From Halichondria panicea (lineage: Eukaryota; Porifera; Demospongiae; Suberitida; Halichondriidae): a stretch of 64,000 nucleotides of DNA. The stretch is from contig NC_087390.1 in NCBI RefSeq assembly GCF_963675165.1, positions 2,303,501 to 2,367,500 on the forward strand, read 5' to 3'. Positions within the stretch are counted from its first letter, which is position 1. The number at the start of each line of letters is the position of its first letter. Positions 22,360-35,444 of the stretch are shown here, one piece after another. The position numbers and the translations under genes are program-made. A model generated the notes under the pieces. The model worked only from the letters and a program-made list of their open reading frames with translations, did no database searches and was not told the origin of the DNA.

Positions 22360-24507
22360 ATGAGTACACTAGTGTGTGTAAGCTGTCAAGAGTATGTGTT
22401 TCACGATCCATACCAATGTGACTGTGGAGACAGACTCTGTAGCAAGTGTTACAACTCTTATATTGAGAGGTAAAACGTTATTCATGATGATGTGTCATTG
22501 ACTGTCATCCAGTTTCATTTTCTGCAGAGCCCAGAAGAAGTTCATCTGTTTATCCTGCAATGAAGAGAACATCGTGGCCAACTGTTTCCGAGACAAGGCA
22601 GTGGAGTACGAGCTTCGGAACACCACCCTCAAGTGCTTGAACCAGTCCTGTCCCTGGGAGGGGGAGAGCAGGTTCTATCAGGTAAACACAGTAACTTCAT
22701 AATAATGTGCAGCATGGACTTCTTTGTCTAAGCTGAGCACATATTGATAATCGTATTCACAATGTAGTGCCGGGAATCAGTCCCATTCAGTGTAATGCAT
22801 GTAGCAGGAAGCAGTGAATAGAGCAACTTCCAGTGGTAGTCAATAATTATAGTTATACAGGAAATATCTTGACAACTATTTGAACTTTCTTTTGAAGGGT
22901 ATTAGAAGTGTCTAGTAGGAACATAGTTACTGATCTGTTTTGCCTAGGAATGTTGTTTGTGAACCACTTGTTTAATGTCTCAGTGTCTGTGTTGTTGGTG
23001 AACTATTGGATTGATACCGTCTCTTGTTGCCAGTTTGTTGTTTACAGCGTTCTTTGTCTGTGTTTTCTGTAGGAGCATAAGAATTCGTGCAAGTTTGGTG
23101 TAGTACAATGCACCAACTCAATATACGGCTGTAAAGAAGAACTAATTAGGAGTCAATTACAGGACCACCTCAACAATAAATGCAACTTCAACCCCATCAC
23201 TTGTCGATGGTGTGGACAACACACCCTCAATGAAGACGTAAGTTATTCAATAATATAGAAAACTTTACTGTGCTTCTTAAGAGTCACTATTATAATAGCT
23301 GCATGCATAGAACTCCCATGCAACTAATCATCACGATTCCCAAATACACAGATTCACATTCAGAAGGAGTGTGAGATGGCACTAGACTACTGCCCCAATG
23401 AGTGTGGAGAAAGGTTACCTAGGAGAGAGGTGAGTTCTGATTGATGTCAGAGGTTAATTCGATAAATTGCCTTTTTAGTACATTCATTTCCTGTGTTATA
23501 GTGCATGAATAATTAATGATGCTAAACTTGAGTTTGTTTAGTTAATGATCTTTACCCACTCCCCTCACAGATGCTCAAGCATACTAAAACAGTGTGCACT
23601 CAACAAGTAAGAGAATGTGACTACAAGGACTTGGGGTGCACTTACAAGGTATGTTTACACAGCATTTATTCACTTCCAACATATATAATAATGCACTCAT
23701 GTAATTATGTGATCTAATGTACTCGCTTAGTTATATGCTCTTATTCGTCTGCAGGGTACCATCAAGGAACTAACGAAGCATGCAAAGGATTACCCCGCAT
23801 ATCACAACCAACTACTGAAAATGGCCAACAAAGAAATGAAGCAATCTCTGGACCACCAAATTGCCTTAATAGACAACAAAACAGACGATTTGAAATCTGA
23901 AATTAGCAAGATAAGGTCTGAGTTGCAATCACGGCTGCAACCAGTAACAGATGCTGTGGTAAAAGCTGAGTCATCAATTATCCAACTACAAGATGGACTC
24001 AGTGAGGTATCTCTGTTATTACAAACACTTCAAGCAGCCAGTTACGATGGAACATTCATTTGGAAGATCCCCGAAGTCACTAGGAGAAGACAAGAAGCTA
24101 GAACTGGGAAAACTGTCTCTCTGTATTCCGCTCCATTCTATACGAGTCGCCATGGATACAAGCTCTGTCTAAGGCTCTACATGAACGGCGATGGTACTGG
24201 GAAGGGCACTCACTTGTCGTTCTTTATCACCCTAATGCGAGGAGAGTACGATGCCCTCCTCCCCTGGCCGTTCAGACAGGCAGTCACTCTGACCCTGGTG
24301 GACCAGAACAAGCAGCGGGACATTGTCCAGTCGTTCCGCCCTGAACCAACGTCCTCATCATTCCAGAGACCACGCAATGAGATGAACGTTGCCTCAGGCT
24401 GTCCCACATTTGCCCTCGTCTCTGCCCTTGACAATGTCTCCTACGTCAAGGATGATACCTTGTTCCTTAAATGCAAGGTTAACACCACTGGACTGACCAA
24501 TGAATGA
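22360..24507 (+). CDS. TRAF-family RING/zf-TRAF/coiled-coil/MATH protein, copy 2
   Basis: Exons: 22360-22469, 22528-22681, 23073-23237, 23352-23429, 23571-23648, 23755-24507; 445 aa, intact. Exon lengths and phases are identical to copy 1. RING ligands C6, C9, C22, D24, C27, C30, C44 and C47 are all kept. Differences from copy 1 include S for G at 28, I for V at 35, NECG for NGCG in the second finger, TQQ for THQ in the third, and ESS for ESA in the coiled coil. The MATH domain is almost unchanged. The gene starts about 210 bp after the decayed MINDY-4 copy 2. It is probably functional, judging from the complete absence of disabling changes. Confidence 0.92.
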
Positions 24508-24519
24508 CAAAACTATCTC

Positions 24520-24699
24520 GGAGTACATGCATAAAGAGAAATATTCGACATAGACATTGCAAATGATATAGTATTATCATAGCCTCGAATCCACGCCGAT
24601 TAAAATCTGTATTTTAATCAGCGTGGATTTGAGGCTAAGGATCAATTAGACCATATCATTTGCAAAGTCTCTGTGTTATATTCTTCATGCATGTACTCC
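24520..24699 (+). repeat. Long imperfect hairpin after TRAF 2 stop
   Basis: Same 180-bp structure as after TRAF 1; core at 24580-24637. Relative to TRAF 1 the right arm of the core has two changes (GATTTGAGG, ATCAGCG). One preserves pairing as G-U, the other makes a C-A mismatch. Confidence 0.85.
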
Positions 24700-25040
24700 A
24701 ACCATAGTTGCACCTCAAGAGTGCCTCGTTGTCTTCAATCTATGCTCCTAATGCCAACTATAAACATTGTTATTTTTTGTTTTATTTATTTATTTATTTG
24801 AACCACAATCTCTTCATATAATTATTATACGCCCTTGTTATTATTTTATAGTCCATTGCTGCATGTCATTGATTGCCACGTGCACATATCCTCTCCTTGT
24901 TAACGTTAGCAATAGTAGAAATATAGCCACTACTGTACTAACAGTACTAAGCCTGCTACCATTCAGTTATAAGTATAGTCATGGAACAACTGGCAAGATT
25001 TAGACACAACAGATCCAAAATCCCAGAAATGTTCCCCCTA

Positions 25041-25240
25041 AATTGAGGTTGTTTAATTAATGATCTTTACCCACTTCTCCCGCACAGTGGAACAAAGAAG
25101 GATAAACAAGGATCGAGGACATTATTTTTCCCTTTGGAATTGGGTACATTGTACATTGCAATGATAGGTCAAAGTGTGCACTCACCAAGCTATAGTATAA
25201 GGACTTGGGGTGCACCTACAAGGTACGTACGTTCACACAG
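25041..25240 (+). pseudogene. Decayed TRAF exon 5 relic after TRAF 2
   Basis: The intron remnant TTAATGATCTTTACCCACTT, acceptor-like CGCACAG, and then GTGCACTCACCAAG and GGACTTGGGGTGCACCTACA match TRAF exon 5, with the middle scrambled. Not codable. Confidence 0.7.
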
Positions 25241-25284
25241 TAAACTATAGCGGCTTAGCTAGGGAGATTGAGAGTCGTAGATTA

Positions 25285-25533
25285 TGCACCTATCAATGTG
25301 TTGCCCCACTCCCCCCCCCCCCCCTGGGAGGGGTCGGGCTTATATGGGGGATTTGACCTTACCTCAGGTCAAATTCCCCCTCACACACCAAAAAACAGGT
25401 CATAAAAGAGTCTTCACTATGCAAAGCCAGGTTCAAATCCCCCAGTATGGGGCCAACATTTCAGGTCAAATTAGATCAAATTCCCCCGTATGTCCCGGGG
25501 GGGGGGTAGTGGGGCAACACGTTGATAGGTGCA
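25285..25533. mobile_element. MITE with 26-bp inverted ends and TTA duplication
   Basis: TGCACCTATCAATGTGTTGC at the left pairs with GCAACACGTTGATAGGTGCA at the right. Flanking TTA on both sides (25282-25284, 25534-25536). The equivalent tails after TRAF 3 and TRAF 5 lack it, so it is a private insertion. A 3-bp TTA target would suit PIF/Harbinger-type elements. Confidence 0.8.
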
Positions 25534-25819
25534 TTAGTGACTGTAGGAAACGTACATAGAAACAATCAAACTGCAATGGATAAAATTATGAGGACTTTAC
25601 TATTGCTGTTAGCTGGTTTACAATCTGCATTAAAACAATTACACAAGTACACGCTTTCCATTTCAATTTTCATTTTGAAGTATTGCTCCCTCTCTGCTCT
25701 CCTGCCCTCCCCATTAGCTTTTTATTTTTGCCTACAATTACAGAAAAATTTCCATTCAATCATAATCATACGTATGTAAGCATGCAGAGTCAGGTCTGTG
25801 TATGTCTAGGGGTTGTCAG

Positions 25820-26060
25820 CAGTGGCGTAGGCAGAGGGGGGCTGACGGGGCTAGAGCCCCCCCCTTTTGAGCTCCATCATCTGCACTGCATAGTTACTAT
25901 AGAATGATGTCATTCAAGGAAATGTGGGTAGGGCCACCTAATGCGCATGCTGATGCTGAGGAGAAGAGTGATGACCTTTTTTAAAAACTCCATGTTATTC
26001 AGTGTGCCTTGCTCAACTGATTTGAGCCCTGCCCTTCCCAAAATCCTGGCTACGCCACTG
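25820..26060. mobile_element. MITE with CAGTGGCGTAG termini and GTCAG duplication
   Basis: CAGTGGCGTAGGCAG at the left and CTGGCTACGCCACTG at the right, flanked by GTCAG (25815-25819, 26061-26065). Homologous copies read GGTTGTCAGAATAC with no insert. The hAT-like ends with a 5-bp duplication match the behaviour of the element in TRAF 1 intron 2. Confidence 0.85.
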
Positions 26061-26585
26061 GTCAGAATACACCTGAAATGTTGTTCATTTGAATGGATTG
26101 CTGGGAACACAAGTGCCAGTCAGCAGCAGCTAGATAAGGGGAACCTTCTTCATAGACCCTTGGGTAGTCCCTGGCCTTTATATAAAAATCCCTAACCATG
26201 TTCTGGAAATTCCTATGAATTCACTACCTGGCTTAGAAAATGCGTTATTTCTGGAAACGATGGAGTCCCCTAGCAACTGATTAGCAACTTTAATTAACGA
26301 GAGAGCAAAAAGACGCGAAATAAAGCTGCATGGGGACAGTGACATACCAGGATTAGATAGTACAGCACAGGATACAGGCATCCAATAATTATGTTGAGGT
26401 TTGCTATAAACAAGCTAGAAATCTATCATTGTCATAAGCTAGGCCAGCAAGTGGTACATGTTGATCAGAATCATTAATTTTTGGTCTTGATTGCGGACAA
26501 CAATTCTCTAAATCTGTGAACGTCCATTGCCTTTTCCCCATACACATAGATGTTGAATACCTTCCCCCCTTACCTAATCCCTCCT

Positions 26586-26586
<1 letters not shown>

Positions 26587-26650
<64 letters not shown>
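26587..26650. repeat. (CA)n microsatellite before exon 7 relic
   Basis: About 31 CA units upstream of the fragment A2 exon 7 acceptor. Confidence 0.93.
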
Positions 26651-27667
26651 CTCTCTAGTCCCCACCCCAGCCCTCATGAGGGGAGAGAGGATCTGGTGTC
26701 AGCACTAGGGGAGATCTTGTGGAGGGAAGGCGGAGGAAAGAGAGCTGTGGTTGGATTGTGAGTGGGTTGAACCACATAATTATGTGTGCTGTCATAGCTA
26801 AAAATAACAAACTTAATTGTTTGAGATTATGGTGAAATGAGCGTGCTGCTATGAATATTATACAAATATCATATTTATACTTGTTTACGAGTATGATTAT
26901 ACTTACATGTAGTGTCATTGTTTCCGTGGTATTTTTTACCTATGTGATCATGCACACATAAAGGTGTTGTTTACACAATACATCAGTGTTTGTATTAGGG
27001 ATTATATGGGTTCACCGAAATCGTCTCAGTATTTACACGATAATTATTATCAGTGGAGACGGGTCCCAGGAAAATAATAACACCCACCAGCCTAATTGCA
27101 TCACTGAAAGGGTAAGTTCATGTAGCATAACAAAGACATTGATCTTTCCTTGCTGTGGTGAAAACAAAGCCTTTCCTTTCTGTTTCCATGTCAACATTAA
27201 TTATGTTTATTTCCCTGTGATAGTTTTCGAAGGGGACATAATTCATTATATAACCGAAGTGAATTTGATATTTGTCAGGGAAGTTTATAATAATTACAAG
27301 TGTTGTTAAGTAAACACGTACTTTATGTAGATAGTGCATGAACACTCATTTAGTGTTGAGCAAACACTTGAGTCGTTCCTATGAGATAACTTCCACTGGT
27401 GAGTTGATTGTTTTGTTCATAATAAGGAACACAGAACACATGTGATGGTAACCGATCCTAACCATGCGTCACATGTCATGTGTTTATATTGATACTAACT
27501 TGTGGCTAAAGATAATTGTAAATTATGTAGTTGGGACTGGTATTGGAATCAATCCCAAGCGTGTACATGTCCACCACAGCAATAGGAACTATGACAAATC
27601 ACAAATTACTTGATTTTCTAAAATTATATTTTACATTTGGGAAGAAAGTGTATGTACATTCATTATA

Positions 27668-27873
27668 CCGTATAGCGGGTAATTTTCGGGGGACAAAATA
27701 TTCATGGTTCAGCAATATTGAGACATTTCGTGGGTAATATTTTCGTGGTAGCTGCCTGCACTGCAGGTAAAGGTAGGCAAGGTCGCTTCATTCGTGGGTA
27801 AAATATTCGTGGTCAGACCTCCAACCACGAAAACCACGAATATTTTGCCCCACGAAAATTACACGCTATACGG
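27668..27873. mobile_element. TA-target MITE, CCGTATAGCGGGTAATTTTC family
   Basis: Flanked by TA (27666-27667, 27874-27875). The right end reads GAAAATTACACGCTATACGG. Internal motifs ACCACGAA and TTCGTGGT recur in both orientations. The same family is seen inverted at about 29230-29437. Confidence 0.8.
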
Positions 27874-28208
27874 TACCATTAATTATGGAACACTAGTATG
27901 GAGTTTCCTTTACTTGGATCATCCATTTTCTCAATTTTGCTAAGCTGTATACCTAACAACTAGTAGCATGGTCGACCTGTTACAATCGTGCTACATGTAC
28001 TAATTATGATGTTTGCTGCTGTGGGAACCATCACATGACACCATGCCTCAGCATTAGTTGTCAGCTCCAAACATGTATATAATGCTGACAGTGTACGTAT
28101 AACTGTGTGCCAGTTATCAGTTAATTAATTACGTGTCACTAATTAAAAAAACAGTGGCTATATGCTCGGCAGCTGGACGCCCATCCTCCACCGTGAACAC
28201 ACAGTCGC

Positions 28209-28424
28209 CTACCTCTTCCTGTAGGTGTAGTAACACATAATGTCATAGCAACAATAGCGAGTTGTTTGCAAACTATTTACAGCTAATGTTGCTGTGACAT
28301 TATGTATTCGCGAATACGTATTTCCATTATCATTTTCATTTATTTCCTCGGTGGGTATCGCTCCCTCTCTGTTCTCCTGTCTTTTCCTCATTAGCAACAT
28401 TAACAATAAAGCCGCTGCTGTCAA
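28209..28424 (-). other. Foldback-family relic with broken small hydrophobic ORF
   Basis: The minus-strand frame retains TAAALLLMLLMRKRQENREG, related to the small ORFs at 7698, 33043 and 56112. The segment upstream of TAAALL is frame-shifted and the tail diverges. Confidence 0.35.
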
Positions 28425-28834
28425 CAGCTAGTACCAAGCCTGCTACGTTATCCATTCTCAGTCTTCAGTTGTTAGCTTTACTAAGCACAACTGACGAGAT
28501 TGTGGCTGTATTCCTATTTTGAATACCATGTGGTCTTGGAATTGAATGAACATGGAATCACTTTTATTTCTTCCACACAACACCTCTCCCCACATCCCCA
28601 GTTCTCGTATGTACAGTATAGACAACGTTTTTTTCATCTTTTTGATTGCTTACTTTACTTGAATATAATTATTCTACCCAACATTATTTTTCTCTTAATT
28701 CCATCCAGATAATTGAGCATACATTCATGAATAGAAATACAATAGACTCCTTTCTTGGGTCAAGGTTACCATTGTGAGTTGGCTTACTTGTTAGTCATTA
28801 ATTGTTTCCACGTAAACAATTACACAATTATGTA

Positions 28835-29227
28835 CCGTATATGCTTGATCAGGAGCCGCGGCTACTAAATGTTTCATTTTGCTGGAAGAGGAGGCTACAA
28901 TTCAAGAGGGGCCACTGTTCAAGAGCGGCGTTTATTAGCTCCAGATAATTTAGTTTGTCATCAAAAGTTGTTTTCACCTGCATAAACTTGAACTCTGCCA
29001 TGAGAAAGTCTTTGTGAAGCACTAACAAGCTGCTACTCATAGCTATGTACATGTAGCTAGCTGCTAGTAATAATTTTTTTGGCTGCCACGTGCAGAAATG
29101 CTAGAGTCAAAGTTCACTGAGGCTACTATTTGAGAGCGGCTACTAAATGTTTCATTTTGCTAGCAAGGGAGGCTACTATTTGAGTGCGGCCTTTATACAA
29201 GAGCGGCCTCTGATCGAGCATATACGG
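28835..29227. mobile_element. 393-bp TA-target MITE, CCGTATATGCTTGATC termini
   Basis: CCGTATATGCTTGATCAG at the left and CTGATCGAGCATATACGG at the right, flanked by TA. The interior contains direct repeats of GGCTACTAAATGTTTCATTTTG. Homologous fragments A1 and A3 read TATGTACTATTTTTA without an insert. Confidence 0.8.
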
Positions 29228-29229
29228 TA

Positions 29230-29437
29230 TGTAATATAGCTGGTAATTTTCGTGGGGCAAAATATTCGTGGTTTTCGTGGTTGGAGGTCTGACCACGAAT
29301 ATTTTACCCACGAATGAAGCGACCTTGCCTACCTTTACCTACAATCCAAGCAGCAACCACGAAAATATTATCCACGAAATGTCTCAATATTGCTGAACCA
29401 CAAATATTTTGTCCCCCGAAAATTACCCGCTATACGG
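29230..29437. mobile_element. TACCGTATAGCGGG-family MITE, inverted, nested against the preceding element
   Basis: The right end CGAAAATTACCCGCTATACGG is intact; the left end is degraded. The interior is the reverse of the element at 27668-27873 (ACCTTGCCTACCTTTACCTA). Confidence 0.7.
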
Positions 29438-29673
29438 TATCTGTTACTATTTTTTAATTAGCAATAGTAACTATGAGGTTTCCATTCCTGGTCCATATAG
29501 CAACTAGCTATGATGAATATCATTATGCTATACTCAAGGCTGACAGGTTATATTGTATCAATCCTTTTTCTGTGTACCTATACATGTACAGTTGTCTGGA
29601 ACAACAAGTAAGGACTCATTACAAGACCTTGCGACAATACAATAATTATAACCCATGAAAGTCAACCTCCTAG

Positions 29674-29726
29674 TAGCCTCGAGGCCACGCCGATTAAATA
29701 CTTTAATCGGCCTGGTCTCGAGGCTA
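29674..29726. repeat. Short hairpin insertion, TAGCCTCGAGGCC family
   Basis: TAGCCTCGAGgCCACGCCGA pairs with TCGGCCtGGTCTCGAGGCTA. CCTCCTA flanks both sides (29666-29672, 29728-29734). Fragment A1 shows only the right end at the homologous place (TCTCGAGGCTAGCCTCCTA, about 15950). Confidence 0.7.
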
Positions 29727-30535
29727 GCCTCCTATAGGAACTCTACTCTATGATATTCATAGCTGACAACCTAAGTTTGTGGTTTTGTTATGAGCCCTTG
29801 CTGCACAACTGTACACAAGAAATTGATATTCAGTTGTACTGCCTAACGACTTGAACATGAACTACACCATGCATCATCATAGGTATGTAAGCATACAGAG
29901 TCATGCAGCTCTGTGTATGTCTAGGGGTTGTCAGAATACACCTGAAATGTTGTTCATTTGAATGGATTGCTGGGAACACAAGTGCCAGTCAGCAGCAGCT
30001 AGATAAGGGGAACCTTCTTCATAGACCCTTGGGTAGTCCCTGGCCTTTATATAAAAATCCCTAACCATGTTCTGGAAATTCCTATGAATTCACTACCTGG
30101 CTTAGAAAATGCGTCACTTTCTGGAAACAATCGAGTAACCTAGCAACTGATTAGCAACTTTAATTAACGAGAAGTTAATGCTGTATGGGGACAATGACAT
30201 ACCAGGATTAGAATATGGTCTAGTACAGCACAAGGTACTGGCATCCAATAATTATGTTGAGATTTGATCAACAAGCTAGAAATCTATCATTGTCATAAGC
30301 TAGGCCAGCAAGTGGTACATGCATGTGACCATGTCCAACCTCGTCTGTTTAAGAACCATAGTGGTATGTGCAGCTGTTGTGTTTGGGTATATGGTTCTGC
30401 TGCTTATACTTATTTGATCAGAATCATTAATTTTTGGTCTTGGTTGCGGACAACAATTCTCTAAATCTGTGAGCGTCTATTGCCTTTCCCCCGTACACAT
30501 AGATGTTGAATACTTCCCCCTTACCTAATCCCTCC

Positions 30536-30537
<2 letters not shown>

Positions 30538-30579
<42 letters not shown>
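30538..30579. repeat. (CA)n microsatellite before copy 3 exon 7
   Basis: About 20 CA units ending immediately upstream of the CTCTAG acceptor. Confidence 0.93.
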
Positions 30580-30581
<2 letters not shown>

Positions 30582-33042
30582 CTAGTTCCCGCCCCAGCCC
30601 TGATGAGAGGAGAGAGGGTCTGGTGTCAGCACTAGGTGAGATCTTGTGGAGGGCAGGCGGAGGAAAGAGAGCTGTGGTTGGATTGTGAGTAAGAGTAGGT
30701 GTACTGTACTGTACTGTAGATATCTAGACTAGTAAAAAATTCTATTTAAGGTAGTGTATGTGCAGTGTGCATTACCAGTATTCGTTGGGGCAAAATGATC
30801 AATGATCTCATAATGGGACTTGTTGCATTTGTAATAATTATAGTCTGATAATTATGGTGGTCTGATAATTATGATGGTCCAACTTATGGTTCAGTTTACA
30901 TGGTCTTAGGCGCTAGGCTGATTTACATGTGTTGAAATATGAATAATTATACATACACATTTCATCATACTAACACAATTCAGCAGTTGTGATACTTGTA
31001 ATTATTGTAGCCTTAATAATAATTTATTACAGTTACAAGTTGCAATACTGGTAGTGTATTGCATTTGTTTGTACTGCCTTCACCTTTATGATGAAATGCT
31101 TATAACCAATTATTGATATTCAATTATCACAGATTATCATCAGCGGATACTGGGTATATGGCAAGGCCACACCTACGTAAAAACCAGACAGCATTACAGA
31201 GAGGGTGAGTGGTATACATGCATCTGTACATACACAATTAACTCTGTGCCCCTTCAATTGCCTACTTTGTTTACCGCCACCGGTATTTCTTCACATACAA
31301 CCCCCTGGTGCTGCACTGACCATGTTATGCCTTACACATGCAAACATTGGTTAAATGCAGTAAAATATTCACACGAAACTGAATCACCATCCTCTTGTTG
31401 TGGTCATGTAGTGTTATTGTGTACATAAACTAATTGTGTACACTATTTCACTTGTGGTGGTTCACTTGTGGTGGTACCACCACCTCGTACCTCACTCCAT
31501 TGGTTTCATATTCAATATTGCATACTGACTCAAATTTGTGTGCATTCTTACTAGGTTAGCAATCGGGATTACTTAAGTTTTCTTAACTGTTGAGAAATAT
31601 TATTATTCTACCCAACTTCACAACATTAATGGTCAATTTTTCTCTTAATTCCATGCATCCAGATGATTGAGCATACATTCACGGATAGAAATACAATGGA
31701 CTCCTTTCTTCGGTCAAGGCTTGCGTTGGTGAGTCGGCTTATTTGCTTAAAATATGTACAGTCATTATCATTACTATTGTTTCCACTCCACAAAAACAAT
31801 TAGGTAGCTATCTGTTACTATTTTTGTAACAATTTAAAATGCAATGGTAATAGTGAGGTTGCCATTATGCATAACACTCCATATGCATAACTTAATTATC
31901 AGTACAACGTTTTGTTAAGTATAGCCACATGTGACTATAATTAACACTAACCTGTGTTGTACTGTCTTCCGGCTAGGAAGCTTCTTGAACATGTGAGCCT
32001 ACACCATGCATGTCAGGCCCTATTCATAGCTACATGTGATCAATTGTTTTACACGCCCACACAAATTCCATACACAATGCCCATAACGTAGTCAGCTGGC
32101 TATTAATAAACATGTACATGTACATGTAGGGTTTAATGCTATTCAGTTTGCGTCATCTTGGTTTCATATAATTATAACACCATGCAAACACTATTACATG
32201 ATTGTACTTATGAAATCTAGTATGATTGGGTGTGTTTGATAATAATTATAAGAGTTCCAACATTTCTGTTTGCGTTGGCTTAAGTAGTCTAGAGTATTGT
32301 ACATTGTCGCATTCCTTTATGTAAACTGCACCAGCGTCACATTATTACAATTCATGATTGGCCCGCATCTAGGATTTTGGGTCAGAGGGGGTAAATTGAG
32401 CAAATTAAAATTCCCCCGCCGTGTGTGCATGCACCGAAAGTACACCTAAAATTAGGGGGTCCGGGGCATGTTCGCCATATGTATGTGTGAATAGTTTTGT
32501 TGAGGCTTACTTTGTCATTAGAATCGTAATGAATCCCGAAATGTATTTTTCAGGGGCTTCCCCCATAGGTATACATACATAATTTTCTTGCACCACCATG
32601 ATATCAAATAAGAACCAATGAGTCATTTCTATTACATTCATGAATACCTACAAGTGGCATACACTATTATGTAGGGAGTTTCCCCTCATGCATTACTATT
32701 TTTTTGCTAAGCTGTATACCTAACAGCTAGTGCACAGTCAGACCTGTTAAGATCATGCTGCATGTAATAATTATGATGTGAAATCAATGGCACAATCACA
32801 TGACTTTAATTTGAACTTAGTTATCGTGCCTCGATCAGCGTTAATTGTCAGCTCCTACATGTATATAGTGCTCTACGTTTACTGTGTGCCAGTTAATTCA
32901 ACAATCTGTATTATAAAAAGAGAGAATTAGTATAAAAAGAAAATGTGTGGTGAGAAGTTGTGTTTGTAAACCTGAAATGAAGAGATTGCTAAATTTATTG
33001 CAACGAGTATTGTAACAGTACTGAAGTTCATGTTGCACGAGA

Positions 33043-33231
33043 CTAGTAAGTTATTGCAGTTGCTAAAAATTCTAGATTACACGAATACGTTCTTTCCATT
33101 GTCATTTTTTCATTTGTTTCCTCGATGGGTATCGCTCCCTCTCTATTCTCCTGTACTTTCCTCGTTAGCAACATTAACAATAAAGCTGCTGCTGTGAACA
33201 ATACCAGGCCTGCTACGTTATCCATTCTCAC
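33043..33231 (-). CDS. Small hydrophobic-segment ORF in foldback relic (62 aa)
   Basis: Begins [20 protein letters not shown] with a basic LTRK after the hydrophobic run, then QENREGAIP and an acidic/polar tail ending LEFLATAITY. It is nearly the same as the frame at 56112-56300 and related to 7698-7844. It lies antisense inside the intron between exons 9 and 10. No known family; protein status unproven. Confidence 0.22.
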   Translation of the reverse strand: MRMDNVAGLVLFTAAALLLMLLTRKVQENREGAIPIEETNEKMTMERTYSCNLEFLATAITY

Positions 33232-35030
33232 TTTTCAGTTGTTAGCTTTACTTAACTAAGCACAACTGATAAGATTTGTCTGTATTCCTATTTTGAATAC
33301 CGTATGGTTTTGAACATGGGAATCACTATTTATAATCCATAATCGTATTCATTACTAGATTGTTATGCCTCAATGCTCATGTTTTCACTACAGCTCCAAG
33401 ATGGGTCCTCTAGTGGCTGCATACAGTTTCTACTCTCTGACACTGTGCTGCTTACCAAGGGAGCCAGCTGGTGGGTAAGAGGGAGGTGTTGTGTGGTCTG
33501 AAGTGTGTGTGTCTTTGTGGGCTGACTGTTATTATGCCTCGAGGCGTAGCCGCACGAGGGATACGGTAAAGCTGACTGTGTGTGTGTGTGTCTGTTCCAG
33601 CTGTAACTGCTCAACGGTTGCAATGCGACGAAAGCTAACAGCTTCTATAGGCTTCTAGCCACGTTCTCTTGGATTTTGATTCATGGATTAGCAAACTAAA
33701 GCTTCTTTCTCGAGTTATGGCTAGTTTGACTCACATTGAAGGCTGTTGCAGTCTCTTCAGAATCTTTCATAGCATCATCTGTCCGCACAAACTTTCTATT
33801 CAACATATGAGTTAGCCTTGCACTAAAGTGCTAGCTTTTTGTTAGCTACAATACTCAGAAAATATCTGTTAAAACAGCTAGCTAGCAGTAGCCATTTGTG
33901 AAATTGACACTCACAGATGCTCAAGCATACATTATTCCTATGGATGTAATGCGCATGCGCGCTCATTCCCCATGTGTGAGAAAATAATATCCAAGATCCA
34001 GAAATCCAGATCCTCCTGGCAGAATCATCTCTGTCTTGAGGGCCTGGTAAGCCACAAAACACTACCATATAACAATATAGATAACAATATGCATGTACAC
34101 AGGTCTTTTCATCTTAGATATTATATACACTGAACTACAGATCCTGGAAGAATCAATTTTCTTCTTTCTTGAGGTCCTGGTAAGCCACATAATACAATAA
34201 ATAATAACAACAATAGATGCATGTAAATAAGTCTTTTCTTCTCAGTGAATTTATATAGATAAGCTATAAAATTCATTATAGAAACTAATATAACACTCTA
34301 ATACTTTTCAGCGAAAGCAAAAACATGGCGAGAGGCATTAGCACAGCGCCAGCTTGAACACTAGTTATCTTTGTGGGCTGACTGTTACCCACACAGTGGG
34401 TTTTTACATGGATGGCTAGCCATGCATGTATAACAAACATTGTGTGAACTCCAGTTTTATTTTCTACCACACACCACATGTATAGACAAAACACCCACAC
34501 CCCTCCCCCTCCCCACACACACCCACAGCATTCAGTCTGAGATGGACGAAGTCAACAGTCGACTCATTGGTTCCCATGGATACTGTACTCAGGTCAGCTA
34601 CAAACGCTATATATAGCAGCTCCTGGCAACGTTACCTCCATGTTGGCTCAAAAAGGAACTGCATGACTTAGCTAGTGTTTTTTTAATGCCTAGCCCTTTA
34701 GAAACACCTAGCTATTTCCTACAAAATATCCTGTCAGATGATTATTATACGTGCATGCTGGTCATGCCCCCCCCCACATACAGGAGTTGGTTAACTTGCT
34801 ACTTACTGGAGTAGCAGTGTCTAACGTCTTTGATGGGGAGGTGGACCTGGGCAGCAAAGGAAAAGAAAAGGTTAGTACGTGTAGATGCGTTACACCGCTA
34901 GTTTCCACTAATCACCATGGCTTTTGATGTCACAATGACAGCTGAACTTCCTTCTGTAATGTGCACCTGACAATAACAAATAACAATATTTGGCATCTAT
35001 TAGCTCTTGAAAAATGCCCAAGAGAATAAT

Positions 35031-35444
35031 GCATAAGAAGAGAAGAGTGTCGAACTACCGATACCTCTACACAATTTTGTGTACAAAGTAACGTGACAAC
35101 CTGTCAATTGCACGTGAGCAACTCGCAATTAATGACGTTGCACATAATTACGCAACGCACAGAATTTGTTAATAGTGAGTAAAGAGTGCAAGTGAAGAGG
35201 ATTATTGTCTCGAAAAAATCCTCTCCTGTCAGTGTGCAGTGAGCAGCTCTGAACATTTGAGCGCGAACGACTAGCTAGAGTCAGTTCAATTACCACACTC
35301 CTAAAAACGTCACGGTTAACATTTACTAGAAGACTACTAGTACATTGTAAGTTTGCAATACGTGCGAGTCACGTTACTTCGTGCACAGTTTTTGTGTAGA
35401 AGTATCAGTAGTTCGACACTCTTCTCTTCTTATGCACTCTTGGT
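35031..35444. mobile_element. MITE with ~70-bp inverted ends (copy 3 intron 12)
   Basis: GCATAAGAAGAGAAGAGTGT at the left pairs with ACACTCTTCTCTTCTTATGC at the right. The pairing continues inward through GTCGAACTAC, CTACACAA and AGTAACGTGAC. The full-length sister is at 57506-57940. Copies 1, 2 and 4 lack it. Confidence 0.8.

Larger units (their letters stand above)
25765..28775 (+). pseudogene. MINDY-4 fragment A2 (intron 4 to exon 9 region)
   Basis: Same layout as fragment A1. Pieces: exon 5 relic near 26338, exon 7 at 26659-26757 (99 bp, in frame), exon 8 relic near 27052-27113, divergent exon 9 from 27331 with an internal stop (CCTATGAGA), and a second exon 9 from 28709. Exon 6 and exons 10-16 are absent. 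Interrupted by two MITEs (25820-26060, 27668-27873). Confidence 0.78.
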
